Source of the DNA: Epiperipatus broadwayi
Lineage: Eukaryota > Onychophora > Udeonychophora > Euonychophora > Peripatidae
Assembly (NCBI GenBank): GCA_028023455.1
Contig: JAQFVV010000013.1
Location: forward strand, 12,560,579 to 12,624,578
Direction: 5' to 3'
DNA: 64,000 bases
In this document: in pieces, positions 11,738 through 24,547 of the stretch
Numbering within the stretch: the first letter of the stretch is position 1
Layout: each line of letters begins with the position of its first letter
Position numbers and translations under genes: made by a program
The notes under the pieces: generated by a model
The model's input: the letters and a program-made list of their open reading frames with translations, nothing else
The model's database searches: none
What the model was told of the DNA's origin: nothing

Positions 11738-12597
11738 CTAAGGGAAATAAAAGCATTAAAATAAATTCTTACATATAAACATTCCATCAGTTTTGTAAAG
11801 TATATTTTACATATCTATATTTAAGTATATTTAATATTTATTAAATATGTTATATAATATAATTATACTGTATGTATATCTTACAAAAGAGTTTTATGTA
11901 TTAAAAAATGACTTTTATAATAATACTCACTCTAGAGACAACTATTCAAGCAAAAAAAAAAATTTGCATTATTCTATTCTTAAACTGATTTTGCAACATT
12001 CTATTTTTAAATTAACCAGAAATTATTCATGAAAACTTGTTTGAATGGCAGATAAATGTAAGCAAAAAAACCATGTTATTTATTATTAGCTTTCTATGAA
12101 TGTGTCTACAGGCCCATCTATTGATTGTTCACATTGTGGTTTCACAAAGGTGACATTTCAGATGGGACAGCATTTCAAATATTATGGTGAATTGTTATTT
12201 TTATTATATTTTAGAAATATATAATCAAAGATATTTTTTTGTTATTATTATATATATCTCAACGAATTAGCACAAAACATACAATGTTGACATAAAAACA
12301 TTTAATAACCTTATACAAAGTCACATCTTTTGTCAGAATGTACAATCTATATTTACACATTACAAATAAAATACACTTTTCTTGGTATCTAAAATCTATA
12401 AAAACTTAGGAATACAGCTTTGAAATTCAAATTCGCCTGATAAATGTAAAATAAATTTATGATAGTTGCTCAAAAAATCTATAAAAGTTATTACTCATTG
12501 CTAATCTGCAGCTTATTACTCATAATTTCTAGATTGCATTCACTTGATTTTTATTTGTGGATTGGAACAATTGAAAATAGTATGATAATTAATTAAA
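11738..12597. other. Intron sequence, no feature recognised
   Basis: AT-rich intronic sequence up to the LTR element. Nothing can be supported in it. Confidence 0.5.
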
Positions 12598-12601
12598 ATA
12601 T

Positions 12602-14280
12602 ATTATAACGGAAATGGTTATTCGGATGGTTGCTTGATATGATTTTTATCTTTAATACTTTCAATTATATTTTAGACTTATTTATTATACTTTATTTTTT
12701 CACAACTTTGCTTATTCTTATTTCTTATTTGTTTACTATCAGTTTTGCTAACCGAAATATCCCGGCTTAGCCTCCAACTAACCACCGCCGTTACAATACA
12801 AGCAGAGAGCTAATACAGATACATATTTAACTTCATATCTATACCCTTGACCAAACCCCAAGGCAATACGTACATATTATCTTGGCGTTATTTTTCCCGG
12901 CCAAGAACTCTCGGCTGCTGAACAGAGCAAACTATTTCAAAGAAATTTAACGAATGTCCAGCGCTTGCTATTTATTTTTTAGAATTGGGAATTCGCACGA
13001 ACAAGCAGCACATGAATACCTTAAACAAATCAGCATGCCCCTTTAATCACTAATAACAGTTTTCCCCCTGTCGTAGCTTGGTGATAGGAGAATAAAGCAA
13101 GGATACGAAATTTAATGATAAATATGTTTAATAATAATACTCACACTTTATATAAAAAATACATTATAATAGTAATAATAACAAAACACACACTTATAAA
13201 ATACATGGCTATAATAAACATATGAAAACAGATCAAATATTAAAGTTCTTAAAGTCCTGTTGATAGAGTTCTATTTTATCAAATTATTAATTATGTATTT
13301 AGTTATGAGTAGTAAACAGATTAAAATGCATGCATGCTTTTACCTAGGCTTTGTTGTAATTGTCCCATGGGTATTTCTTCCGAGCGCTCTTGATTAACTT
13401 TCTCAGTTTGTGGGGTTATTTCTCGTTCCAATTTTGCTTGTTGATTCTTTGGGTTGAGTTTCAGTTGACAGTTACAGAAGCAGCGGTCCCTCTAGCAGGT
13501 CAGGCAAAGATCTTACATTGTGAATCAGTGATGAGACAGCTTGAATCCGAACCCACGTCCCTTTAACGCCACTAGCCACGCACTTCTTCCATTTTCTTTG
13601 AGCTGTTGCTTCTTCAAAGTCTCTACTAGCAATGCCAGATAAAAATTGTAATTTTCTTAATCTCGTTCTTTTGTTCATTGTTTTTAAAATTTTTAATTAA
13701 GATTTAGATTTCCAACCAATTCTTATCATTATGTTTCTTTATTTAATTAGTGGCTGGAATGTAAGTCCCAATTAATTTAACAGATCAGGCAAAGATCTTC
13801 CGTTGTTAACATTTTCTTTGTCCGTGGAATTTAATTTGTCCAACAGACTTTCACACCTACGGCCATATTGTTTTTTTTTATATATCACATATTACATTTA
13901 ATTTTATTTAAAGTTTACAATTCATTTTTTTTTTCACATTTGTGTTTTACATTTTATTTTAATTTGTTATTATATAGTTTTTAATGAGAGAGAAGAAATA
14001 CATTTCTTTATGCATCCCCTTCCCCTCTCCCACAATAAACAAAATAACTTTCTAGCATTTGACTTACAAGAGAGAAAGAGACACATTTCTTTATGCACCC
14101 CCCTCCCCTTCTCTTACTATTACAAATCCACAGTAAATTTTGACATTAGAATTTCAATTTTTCCTTTTTTTAAAAATTTAATAGCTAATTTATTTCACCT
14201 TTATTACTTCTTGTTAGTGAATTTATCTAATGTTTTTAATAAATATATATGTGTGTTGACGACTTTACGTGGTCGTCACA
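12602..14280 (-). repeat. Long terminal repeat (3' LTR in element orientation)
   Basis: This is the left-hand copy of the 1.68-kb LTR, 3' on the element's own strand. It differs from the other copy mainly by a 12-bp insertion around 13443 (GATTCTTTGGGT) and by lacking a 22-bp segment present at about 16831. Inside it are two similar stretches, around 13985-14035 and 14068-14120 (GAGAGAAGAAAnnCATTTCTTTATGCA type). Confidence 0.88.
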
Positions 14281-14283
14281 TTA

Positions 14284-14299
14284 CACTCCGCCCGCTTTT
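14284..14299 (-). promoter_or_regulatory. Polypurine tract
   Basis: The minus-strand sequence AAAAGCGGGCGGAGTG is purine-rich. It sits 3 bp from the TGTGACG start of the 3' LTR, where second-strand priming occurs in LTR retrotransposons. Confidence 0.7.
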
Positions 14300-15446
14300 G
14301 AGAATTAAAATCGGGTCGAATCTAGTCTGAGATGAGAGCTTATTTTAATTCTTTGCTTTCAACTCTTACTTCTGCTTTTATTACAGACTTTTCCCACTCT
14401 ATCATGATGAGTGATGAAGATGATGAGGATGACTGCAGAGAGACAGCTAGGTAAAACTACACAATTCTTTCCGATCGATTTTGGCTGATCAACCAATTTA
14501 ATCTCTACGCATACGAGACCATGGCATAACTTAACTCTATCAAAAACATAAAAGGTTTAAAGCGTGTGAACTGCAGGATATTTCTACTGCCTGTTCATCT
14601 TGCGCAAACAACAAATTCTTATTCTTTATTTACTTTATTTGAGGCACTAATTCTTATTTCTTCATTTATTTATTTTGAGACACTAACTCTTATTATACAA
14701 TGAGTCCAGGATTCTTACTGGCGCTTCATTTAAAAGTTTAACCACCGAGAGCCATGAGAATCTAAAGTGCGAAGAGACAGCTGAATCAAGCTCAAAATAC
14801 GACCCAAACATAATGCATACACACACACATTTATGCCTCAATCTGCAACCTCATACACCTACTAGTGATATCTGTCATTTACGCATTATCACTATTATTC
14901 ATTTATTAATTTTATTAATTATTAACTGACTCTTTAATGAGCCTAAACGATTCTTATTTTTATTTTTACTTCTATTTATTCGTTAATTCTATCTGCATTT
15001 CTAATTGACAGATTATTATACGAATAAATTATTTATAGATTTCTTTTCCCTTCCTTTTTCTTTTGTTATTACTTTATTTACATTTGTCTTGCTGTGCTTG
15101 CCTGCACATGAACATGCATTAAGTTTATCATTGATTTCGCTCCGTGAACATTACTTTTTTTTTTGTTTATTATAGTGACTTTGATTATTTGTCGTGAGAC
15201 GATTTGTCCCACCTGTCATATGTTTTAAAAAAAAATTAACTTTATTTCTCGTGATCCCATGACGTTATTGTTTGATCAAACTGACATATCCGTCCGTTTA
15301 TTTCTTTCGGCTTAGTTTTTGTCTGGAGGCTTCTTATGCCTTTTACCATACATATTTCCACTTGTGCTTGGAACCGGAGCAGTGTTCCGATATCCACTAG
15401 AGTAGGCTTGCTCATCTGGGTAATTTATATTTGAGCCTCTTCCGGT

Positions 15447-16268
15447 CTATTCGGTCATTTCAGTCCTTTCTGATCTACCAGTAAACGCCTGGTTTCCTTC
15501 CCAATAATCGCGATGAGGATTGTATTGCATTCTTCCTATGTGCGGATCGTTGGGCTGGGGTTTAAATCCCCGATCCTCCGCCTTGTAATTAGGCCTAGTG
15601 CTGTCAAATGCATTCAGCAACTCATCAACCTGTTCGACAATCTTTCCTTTTGTGCCTATGAGCATCTTTTCTACATTATTGCTTTCACTACTTATTTGCA
15701 AGCACTTGCTTGCGCTTTCTTGCTCTTTACTGTTAGCTCTTATCATCTCTGTTATATTTTCTATTTTATTTTCACCCCTTTCTACCCTCACTTCTATCTT
15801 CTCAACTGTGTTCGCTAACTGAGTTACCTCTAGTTGTATGTTTTCTATAGCCTTTCCATTTTCATTTTTTATTACTTCAATTTTCTCCCCTTGCCCTAAT
15901 TTAACTTGCTCTATTTTCTCCAGTAGTTCCTCTTGGTGATTCAACCTTTCATTTGCAACCTTCATTTGGTATGAGGTTTGTTCACATTTTTCATTTACTT
16001 GTTCAATTTTTTGGCTAAAATTCTTACTTAGTCGTTCATCCAACTCTTCTATTCCTCTTATATTTCTTTCTTCTTTTCCCCTCATTTCTATAATCAACTG
16101 TTGCTGGCCTTCCATTATTTTCGTGAGCATATCCATTATACTGTAGTTTTCTATTTTATTTTTACTATCAACCGTCATCTCCATCCCCTTGCTAATTTCT
16201 ATTTGGCCCACTAGAGCGTCCATTTCTGTTTTGATCTCGTGTGCATAAAATCTATTTGACACGCACAC
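15447..16268 (-). CDS. Gag-like coiled-coil protein of the LTR element
   Basis: A 273-aa intact ORF, by far the longest in the window, just downstream of the 5' LTR and primer-binding site. From about residue 10 to 195 it is a long, Glu/Lys/Gln-rich coiled coil with many I/V/L heptads (for example KIEQVNEKCEQ, KIEVRVERGENKIENITEMI). Residues 215-273 form a polar tail containing PNDPHIGRMQYNPHRDYW. There is no CCHC knuckle and no Pol motif. N-terminal coiled coils of this kind occur in Gag of some invertebrate Ty3/Gypsy elements. By position it is Gag, but the fold is not proven. Maintenance of the frame in a non-autonomous element suggests recent function, perhaps packaging its own RNA for a partner element. 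Confidence 0.75.
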   Translation of the reverse strand: MCVSNRFYAHEIKTEMDALVGQIEISKGMEMTVDSKNKIENYSIMDMLTKIMEGQQQLIIEMRGKEERNIRGIEELDERLSKNFSQKIEQVNEKCEQTSYQMKVANERLNHQEELLEKIEQVKLGQGEKIEVIKNENGKAIENIQLEVTQLANTVEKIEVRVERGENKIENITEMIRANSKEQESASKCLQISSESNNVEKMLIGTKGKIVEQVDELLNAFDSTRPNYKAEDRGFKPQPNDPHIGRMQYNPHRDYWEGNQAFTGRSERTEMTE

Positions 16269-16635
16269 TAACTAATCACTTATATTTTATTCTACGGCTT
16301 TATTATTCTAACTCTCTTCTTATAGGATTATCTTACTTTACTGACTTTATATTTCACTGACACTAGGTACGTTTGTTCGACTCTCCCCGTCCCACTCACT
16401 AATCATCACTCACCCACGCCTGCATTCAAGACCCCTCCACAACTGTCTCCATTTACAACCTAACTTCCCAAATTATATCACGTTCTCTTTCTATCTTTTT
16501 ACCCTCTATTATTTTATTTTATTTCTTGCTTTTGTCTACCACCAAGCTATTATTGATCTGTTTATTAATTATTGCATCAACTATTAATTTTGTTATATTC
16601 GAATTCAAATGGGCTGAACTTGTAAACATGAAAAT

Positions 16636-16653
16636 ATCCCAGGCTGGGCCCCA
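16636..16653 (-). promoter_or_regulatory. Primer binding site
   Basis: The minus-strand sequence TGGGGCCCAGCCTGGGAT directly abuts the LTR end and starts with TGG, complementary to a tRNA CCA terminus. I do not assign the tRNA. Confidence 0.65.
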
Positions 16654-18337
16654 ATTATAACGGAAACGGTTATTTGGATGGTTGCTTGATGTGATTTTTA
16701 TCTTTAATACTTTCAATTATATTTTAGACATTTATTATACTTTATTTTTTCACAACTTTGCTTATTCTTATTTCTTATTTGTTTACTATCAGTTTTGCTA
16801 ACCGAAATATCCCGGCTTAGCCTCCAACTGTAATGGATTGTTTATTTATTTAACCACCGCCATTAGAATACAAGCAGAGAGCTAATACAGATACAAATTT
16901 AACTTCATATCTATACCCTTGACCGAACCCCAAGGCACTACGTACATATTATCTTGGCGTTATTTTTCCTGGCCAAGAACTCTCGGCTGCTGAACAGAGC
17001 AAACTATTTCAAAGAAATTTAACGAATGTCCAGCGCTTGCTATTTATTTTTTAGAATTGGGAATTCGCACGAACAAGCAGCACATGAATACCTTAAACAA
17101 ATCAGCATGCCCCTTTAATCACTAATTACAGTTTTCCCCCTGTCATAGCTTGGTGATAGGAGAATAAAGCAAGGATACGAAATTTAATGATAAATATGTT
17201 TAATAATAATACTCACACTTTATATAAAAAATACATTATAATAATAATAATAACAAAACACACACTTATAAAATACATTGCTATAATAAACATGAAAACA
17301 GATCAAATATTAAAGTTCTTAAAGTCCTGTTGATAGAGTTCTATTTTATCAAATTATTAATTATGTATTTAGTTATGAGTAGTAAACAGATTAAAATGCA
17401 TGCATGCTTTTACCTAGGCTTTGTTGTAATTGTCCCATGGGTATTTCTTCCGAGCGCTCTTGATTAACTTTCTCAGTTTGTGGGGTTATTTCTCGTTCCA
17501 ATTTTGCTTGTTGGAGTTTCAGTTGACAGTTACAGAAGCGGCGGTCCCTCTAGCAGGTCAGGCAAAGATCTTACATTGTGAATCAGTGATGAGACAGCTT
17601 GAATCCGAACCCACGTCCCTTTAACGCCACTAGCCACGCACTTCTTCCATTTTCTTTGAGCTGTTGCTTCTTCAAAGTCTCTACTAGCAATGCCAGATAA
17701 AAATTGTAATTTTCTTAATCTCGTTCTTTTGTTCATTGTTTTTAAAATTTTTAATTAAGATTTAGATTTCCAACCAATTCTTATCATTATGTTTCTTTAT
17801 TTAATTAGTGGCTGGAATGTAAGTCCCAATTAATTTAACAGATCAGGCAAAGATCTTCCGTTGTTAACATTTTCTTTGTCCGTGGAATTTAATTTGTCCA
17901 ACAGACTTTCACACCTACGTCCATATTGTTTTTTTTTATATATCACATATTACATTTAATTTTATTTAAAGTTTACAATTCTTTTTTTTTTTCAGTTTGT
18001 GTTTTACATTTTATTTTAATTTGTTATTATATAGTTTTTAATGAGAGAGAAGAAACGCATTTCTTTATGCATCCTCTTCCCCTCTCCCACAATAAACAAA
18101 ATAACTTTCTAGCATTTGACTTACAAGAGAGAAAGAGACGCATTTCTTTATGCACCCCCCTCCCCTTCTCTTACTATTACAAATCCACAGTAAATTTTGA
18201 CATTAGAATTTCAATTTTTCCTTTTTTTAAAAATTTAATAGCTAATTTATTTCACCTTTATTACTTCTTGTTAGCGAATTTATCTAATGTTATTAATAAA
18301 TATATATGTGTGTCGACGACTTTACGTGGTCGTCACA
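16654..18337 (-). repeat. Long terminal repeat (5' LTR in element orientation)
   Basis: This is the right-hand LTR copy. A 68-codon minus-strand ORF (17736-17530, starting MNKRTRLRKLQFL) is kept almost unchanged in both LTRs. It lies in the sense orientation of the element and has no recognisable domain. Confidence 0.88.
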
Positions 18338-18559
18338 ATATCATAAAATCAATTTTATCAGTTTATAAAGAGTAAAATTTATTTATTAAAAAAAAACCCC
18401 AATACATTTATTTCTCTTTTTTTTTTGTAAGCCATTTACAAGTAAGTTAGAAAGACACAAAAAAAACCTGTTGAATTATCAATACAGGAAAAGGAAACTA
18501 GAAAAAGAAAAAAGGAAAAAGACCATTAATAAAATTCAATAACGATTAAATCGATACTG

Positions 18560-20520
18560 AACCATCAATATTTTGTTCTAAAATGATATATGGGTCAGAT
18601 AATGATTCATTTGACAGTGATAGCAAAAAAAATTATTTCAGAAGATAATAGAAGAGGATCAGTGGCAGTGACATTCTGGACACTATAGAAGAGGACAAAC
18701 TACTCTTTTGTTATCTAGTGGTAATTTAAATGAACACAAAATAAACACTATGGATGAAAAACTAACTAGTGTTAATTTAAGTGATCCTGAAATGTGGCCT
18801 GAAAATCTTACGCATTCACTTAATGCACGTCTGATTGAAAAAGATTCTATACTAATAAATAATTTTAATTTTTCTAGAAATGCAATAGATAAAAAAACTT
18901 CACTAAATAATTATTTTTGCATATTAAGAAATGGTTACAAATTGCCATGGCAGTAAGTAGTCTATTAAAAATGAAATTAACAAATATAGAGGTTTTTGTG
19001 ATTGGCATCATATCACTCATTCTGTTTAGGTTACAGCATTTGAATAATCACAGAAAATGAACAGAATTGAAAAATTACTCACTGCAGCAAAAAAAATATG
19101 ATAATTTGCTATCAAGAGAATTACAGCTATAGTGCAATTTTTATCAAAACAGAAACCATTTTGTAATAGTCAAATGAATTTATGTTTCTAATAATGATAA
19201 CTTTCTGAAAATAGTAAAAATGATTGTTAAATTATAGATGGCCACATTAAATAAATTAAGCATTCTAAAATGGATAGTACAAGAATGGTTCATTATCTTG
19301 CAGACAAACTTCAAAACGAAATAATAAATATTTTGAAGACAAAAAGAACAAAAAATGATTTTAAGTTAAAAGAAGTACATAATTTTCAATAGATACTGAA
19401 ATGAATTCCAGACACCTCACATACCAAACACATGACTATGGTTCTTACATACATTGCCACATATGTAAAATGTAGAAATGAAAAAACATTTTATTTCATT
19501 TTGCCCTACTTATGACATAACAAATAAAGATTTATTAATTTTTTGGTGAATTACAGAAACTTAACTTAGACATAAATAGTTTACAAAGACAAATTTATGA
19601 CAATAGATCCAATATGAGGGCTAAAAATGTTTGTTTGCAACATTGAATCTTAAATTTGAATCATCATGCAATGCTTGTTTGTTTCCTTATATGGCACACA
19701 GTTTAAATTTAATTGTTAGTTGCATTTGCAAAATAACAAATAAAATTTTTTTTTTCAGCATTATTCAAGAAATATATATATATATTTTTTACTCATTTAC
19801 ATATCGATGAAGCATTTTTAAAAAATATATTTTCATTTTAATTGCAATCTGTGATTCAAATATATTGGGAAACCATCTAAATTTCATTTAGGAGAGGTAT
19901 ATGATGCACTGTTTGATTTATCAACTGATGAATCAAGAGATGCAGATACAAAACATTACATGCATTCTTTGGCATCAAAATTAATTTCTTCAAATTCGAT
20001 ACAAAATTCTTTTAAAAGTCAACATAAGTAAATTTTTCAGAATCAAAATTGCTAAAGTCACACAGCAATAGAAATGTTGAATGACATAAAAATATATTTT
20101 GAAAATTTGTTGAATGAACAATTTTTTAATAAACTAATTTCATCTACAAAATAGTTGCCAAGTTTTATTAATTTTAATTCAGTCTTTTTCCAATATACAA
20201 AATCAAGAAAGTTTGATTATAAACATGAAGTTTAGTGAGTGCAAGTGAAGATAGTTTAAAACCAATTTTGTTTCACTTTAATGGATACAACTCTTGTTTC
20301 TGTTGAGGAAAGATTCATTCTTCTAAAAAAACTAGTGATACTTTTAGTTTTCTCTACAATTTTGAAAATTATTGAGGAGCAAGAACTTGTAAAATACAGT
20401 AATGAATTGGTCTTAAAACATAATGATAGTAATAAATCAGATATTAGTGATGCAATAGTTTTATAAGTTTGTCAGCAATTTCTGAATCTTAGTAAGATTT
20501 GAAAGTAAAGAGCAGGACCA
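18560..20520 (+). pseudogene. hAT transposase remnant, ZMYM1/TTF-type with DUF4371-like region
   Basis: Broken coding sequence. Near 18790-18955 it reads DPEMWPENLTHSLNARLIEK and, further on, NYFCILRNGYKLPWQ, matching the TTF-type zinc-finger entry of ZMYM1-like hAT proteins (DP..W, then R.L.NG). Around 19060-19130 a KLLTAAKKYDNLLSREL-like stretch follows. Around 19590-19740 the expected middle block is visible in pieces (SNMRAKNV, LNLNHHAMLV, AHSLNLIVSCICK). Around 19880-20000 is GEVYDALFDLSTDESRDADT. There are numerous stops. The LTR element lies immediately upstream, and the TIRs of the hAT are not identified. Confidence 0.75.
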
Positions 20521-20922
20521 ATTTGTATTGGATGGTTTCTTGCGTATATAAAATACAGAAACAATTCATAAATTACTACTACTAATGATCAATTTCTTTT
20601 ATTGTATGATAATAAGCAACTTTCTAAGAGATTTTTTTGAAATAATATATTTCAGCTTCCTAGCAACTTATTTAATATATATAGACTGGAGTAAGTTTAA
20701 TGAATAGCAACTTCAAAAATAAAAATTTAATACAGTGAAATATCTGTCAATAAGTAAATAAATTATGATAGAAGAGTTTTTCTATTAATTGATCCAAAAT
20801 ATTTTTTTAATACTGAGATAGTGCACTATGTTAAAGATGTAATCAGCTTGTTATAACATCATATACTGAGTCATAAACAAATTAAAAATTGATTGAATAA
20901 ATGATTAATTTTAAATTCTTAC

Positions 20923-21027
20923 ATGTTCACAAGGTGGACAGAACCAATCACCATCAGGAATAATCATGAGTGGGGGCCTCAAACATGCTGTGTGGTACCC
21001 AGAGTCACATTTATCACATAACAGTAT
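20923..21027 (-). CDS. RSF1: RSF1 exon: C-terminal two-thirds of the PHD finger
   Basis: This 105-bp minus-strand exon (acceptor ctttag, donor gtaaga, phase 0 at both ends) encodes [18 protein letters not shown], then [17 protein letters not shown]. It supplies Cys3-Cys4 (CDKC), His5 (GYH), Cys6 (TAC) and Cys7-Cys8 (CPPC) of a C4HC3 PHD zinc finger. Human RSF1 has [18 protein letters not shown] then [18 protein letters not shown], so identity is near certain. PHD fingers bind histone H3 tails, and RSF1 is the histone chaperone subunit that partners SNF2H/ISWI in nucleosome spacing. The finger is split between this exon and 29809-29888. Confidence 0.96.
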
Positions 21028-22011
21028 CTAAAGTAAAAGAAAACAAAATGAATATATATATAAAAAAACAAAAACAAGTAATAATTAAACTATAAACTTC
21101 TATTAAAATATGGATAGTAGGTATCTTTGCATATCAGAAATTGATCATAAGAATTTATTTTGCACTACTATTTGTTCACTGATTTACACAATAATTATAT
21201 ACTGTTTGAGACGTAGTTAATAGAATGTGGATTAATATGCTATTATAATAAGCAATATTATTGATATCAATTTTAATAGTCAAAAACACTTAGTTGTCAC
21301 AGCAGTTGTTAAGACAGGCAGAAGATAATGTAGACCTTCCATTAATCCAATGCAACATCAGTAACTTCTTTTTAAAAAGCTAAGAGGTATATGATTTACA
21401 GAATATTGCGATGATTAGATAGCAGTCATGTGCAGTTTTTTTTCACTCTATTCTAAAACCATCTACTGTAAGCTTTAATAATTTATACGTATGAAATAAT
21501 ATAGTACTATAATATCCCCATCATCAGACCAGTTTCTTGCTTTTGTCTTCTTCAATAAGGACTGAGATTTTAAATCTGAAACTATTGCACTCATCATTAA
21601 ATAGCTATCTTGTATGCTTTATACCAGGGGCTAGCAAACTATGATTTGCAAGATAATTTTATCTGGTCTGAGTTGTTCTGAATAAAAATATCTTGTTATA
21701 ATCTACAAACAGTAAAACATTTTCCTATTATTTTATAATTAGAAAATGAAACAAAAGTTAATGTTCGATTATATAATATTGGCAACCAAAAAGTGAAACT
21801 AAAAAAACTCTTTTTACCAGCACAATGGGATACATTTTTCATTTTTGTATAGAAAAACATGAAAATCATCTTGTTCTTTCTCAAAAAATGAACAATTAAT
21901 ACTTTTTAAAAATTAAAAAGAAAAATATTTTTTTTAAAACAGTAGAAAATATCAAAATTAAGTATAAAGATCTTAATTATCTTGTAATTTCATAAAACTG
22001 TAATTTTTCCT
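21028..22011. other. Intron sequence with an old hammerhead-repeat copy near 21465-21640
   Basis: On the minus strand around 21520-21590 the sequence GAAGAAGACAAAAGCAAGAAACTGGTCTG resembles the hammerhead repeat with its GAAACTGGTC end. It is followed by other recognisable blocks, such as AAGCTTACAGTAGATGG. Its first core strand is lost. Otherwise there is nothing clear. Confidence 0.5.
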
Positions 22012-24297
22012 TATACGGAGTCAGGAATCTTTTGGCCATTATGCCCAGAGGAACCTGTTAGCTACTTTACCTTCTCTTTCCATTTCCTGCCCTAAGTTTT
22101 CACATATTCTTCTCTATCCTGCTCCATCCCATTTCCACAACATAATCTTTGTCAACTCCATAGCCTTTATATCTAAATCCCTTTTACCTTTTCCCAAACC
22201 CAGCATAAAAACCAATAACCCACTTTCTGTATAATTACTTTGTTCATATTTATTCTTCCACAATTTGATTATTTGTACCCTTTCTGCCTTCTTGCATTTA
22301 CATTCAACTATCAGATGCCTAATACTTTCTATGCCTTCTTTACACAACTTGCAGACAAAATCACCTATATTTTTTCATTTATATGTACATTCCCTTGTTG
22401 CTAATGATCCCGTTCGAGCCTTAAACAGTAAACTACTTTCCTTGCTATTATTATAAATTAACTCGCACCCAATATTCCGTTTATTTCTATATACATTTAA
22501 ACTCTTTTTACTCTCCATACTAGTTCTCCATCTCTCCAACTCTCTATTCTTTATTAATGCATCTAGTCTTCTATTCCATTCCTTACCACTATAACAATCA
22601 ACAATTCTTTTAACACAATCTTTTCACCTTTTATACAAGTATACTGACATAGTCTTTATCCAAATCTTCTGCATACATACTACCTTTCTCATCCATCTTG
22701 TTGCCTGCCCTTTACTCATAACCCAATTAAATACTATTTTGGCTATTCTCTTATTATCCATAAACTGCAATCTACCATTTTTCTTCATGTGATGTGATGC
22801 ACTGTGACTTTTTATATGGAGTCAGGAAACTCTCAGCAACTATGTCCAGAAAAACCTGTTAGCCACTTTGACTTCCCTTTCCATTCCCCACTCCAAGTTT
22901 TCTTATATTCTTCTCTATCCTGCTCCATTCCATTTCCACAACATAATCTTTGTCAACTCCATGGCCTTTATGTCTAAAACTCTTATCTTTTCCCAAACCC
23001 AGCATAAAAACCAATAAGCCACTTTCTATATAATCACTTTGTTCATATTTATTCTTTCACAACTTCATTATTTGTACTCTTTCTGCTTTCAGACATTTAC
23101 ATTCAATTAACAGATGCCTAATATTTTCTATGCCTTCCTTATACAACTTGCAGACTAAATCACCCATTAGTTTTCCATTTATGTGTATATTCCTTTGTTG
23201 CTAAAGATCCCGTTTGAGCCTTAAACAGTGCTTTCCTTGTTATTATCATAAATTAACTCACACCCAATATTCTGCTTACTTCTATAAATATTTAAACTCT
23301 TTTTACTCTCCATCTCTCCAACTCCCTATTCTTTATTAATGCATCTATTCTTCTATTCCATTCCTTAACACTATAACACTCAACAATTCTTCTAACACAA
23401 TCATCCCATCTTTTCTATAAGTATACTGACATAAATTCTTTATCTAAATCTTCTGCATATCGCATTACCTTTCTCATCCATCTTGTTGCCTGCCCTTTAT
23501 TCATAACCCAATTAAATACTATTTTGGCAATTCTTTTATTATCCATAAACTGCAATCTACCAAACATTTTCATTTTGCTTTTTGCATCTCTCATATAAAA
23601 ATTTGAATGCCCTATTTCTCCTTGCATTGCCTCCTTTGACATCCACACTTCTGCATGTCCTTCCTACTTCTCTTTGTACTTTTTCTAAGTAATCTAATAC
23701 TCATTTACTAACACATAATGCACCACTACCATATGTCAACCCTGCTACTGCCACTCCCTTCCATACAATTCTAGCTACATCATATTTATTATATAAGAAC
23801 ACTGTTAATTTCTTTATCAATCTCTTTCTTTTCTTTGCTTCATTTATCAATTTTTTCTCCCATTCGTCCAAGGAATTTCTCTGATTCCCAAATAATTATA
23901 TCTATTCACCACACTTAACTTTATATCCCCTAGTAAACATTCTTTATCTTCTCTTTCCCCAGTATTAACCATCGTTACTTTTGATTTTTCTTCACAAAAT
24001 TTAATCCCCATCTCTTCACACACCTTTGTGCATGTCTCAGCATAACTTCCATATCTTTCCTTTTTTCTGCACACAAAAAAATATCCCCCGCAAATAAGAC
24101 CCGACAATGTATATATTGCCTTGTCATCTATTAATGGTATCTCTACCCCTCTTCCTAGTCTTTCTATTGCTCTCTCCATTTCTCTCAAATATAACAAAAA
24201 CAAAATTAACTGATTCTATATTCTCTAATTGATATGTATAGTAATTATTTTCATATAATTTCTTAATTAGAGAAAATATAACTTATTAAAAATTTTC

Positions 24298-24338
24298 GGC
24301 TGAACGTTTTCGAGGAACCATGCCTCATACTCATAGCC
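24298..24338 (-). ncRNA. Hammerhead-like motif with variant core (PLE left arm)
   Basis: On the minus strand: GGCT, then ATGAGTAT, then the GAGG...CCTC hairpin, GAAAACGTTC and AGCC. GGCT pairs with AGCC (stem I). GAAA matches the second core strand. AACGTT is self-complementary, as expected for a dimeric stem III, and C is the H17 position. The first core strand is not CUGANGA. The same layout occurs at 56073-56114, 56515-56556 and 59802-59834. Confidence 0.55.
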
Positions 24339-24547
24339 TTCATGAAAAGTGTAATAAATATATGCAAATGTAAATATTCAAATAAGCTACTGTTACGTAG
24401 CCCATTTTTTCGAGATCTCGAAGCATGTGTCCTTTCTGTTAATGGCATGGAAACAATAATTTCAACATAATATTCAGAACTCCACCCAATTCCAATAGGT
24501 TGATCAATAACTCTAAAGACCACATTGATCGATCGCTCACCCCACAC

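Larger units (their letters stand above)
12602..18337 (-). mobile_element. Non-autonomous LTR retrotransposon, 5.7 kb, gag-like ORF only
   Basis: Two near-identical ~1.68-kb direct repeats (12602-14280, 16654-18337) bound a 2.37-kb interior. A 4-bp TSD, ATAT (12598-12601, 18338-18341), flanks the whole element. On the minus strand the LTR begins TGTGACGACC. A primer-binding-site-like sequence starting TGG directly abuts the 5' LTR (16653-16636). A polypurine tract (14299-14284) lies just before the 3' LTR. The interior encodes a 273-aa coiled-coil protein and no recognisable protease, RT, RNase H or integrase. It therefore fits a LARD-like element that would depend on an autonomous partner. 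By eye the LTRs differ by only scattered substitutions and two short indels, so insertion is fairly recent. Confidence 0.88.

Noticed and set aside
15513-15822. Plus-strand ORFs of 101 and 74 codons.
   Set aside because: They are antisense to the coiled-coil gag-like ORF and Cys/Leu/Ser-rich, as expected for a shadow of a coiled coil.
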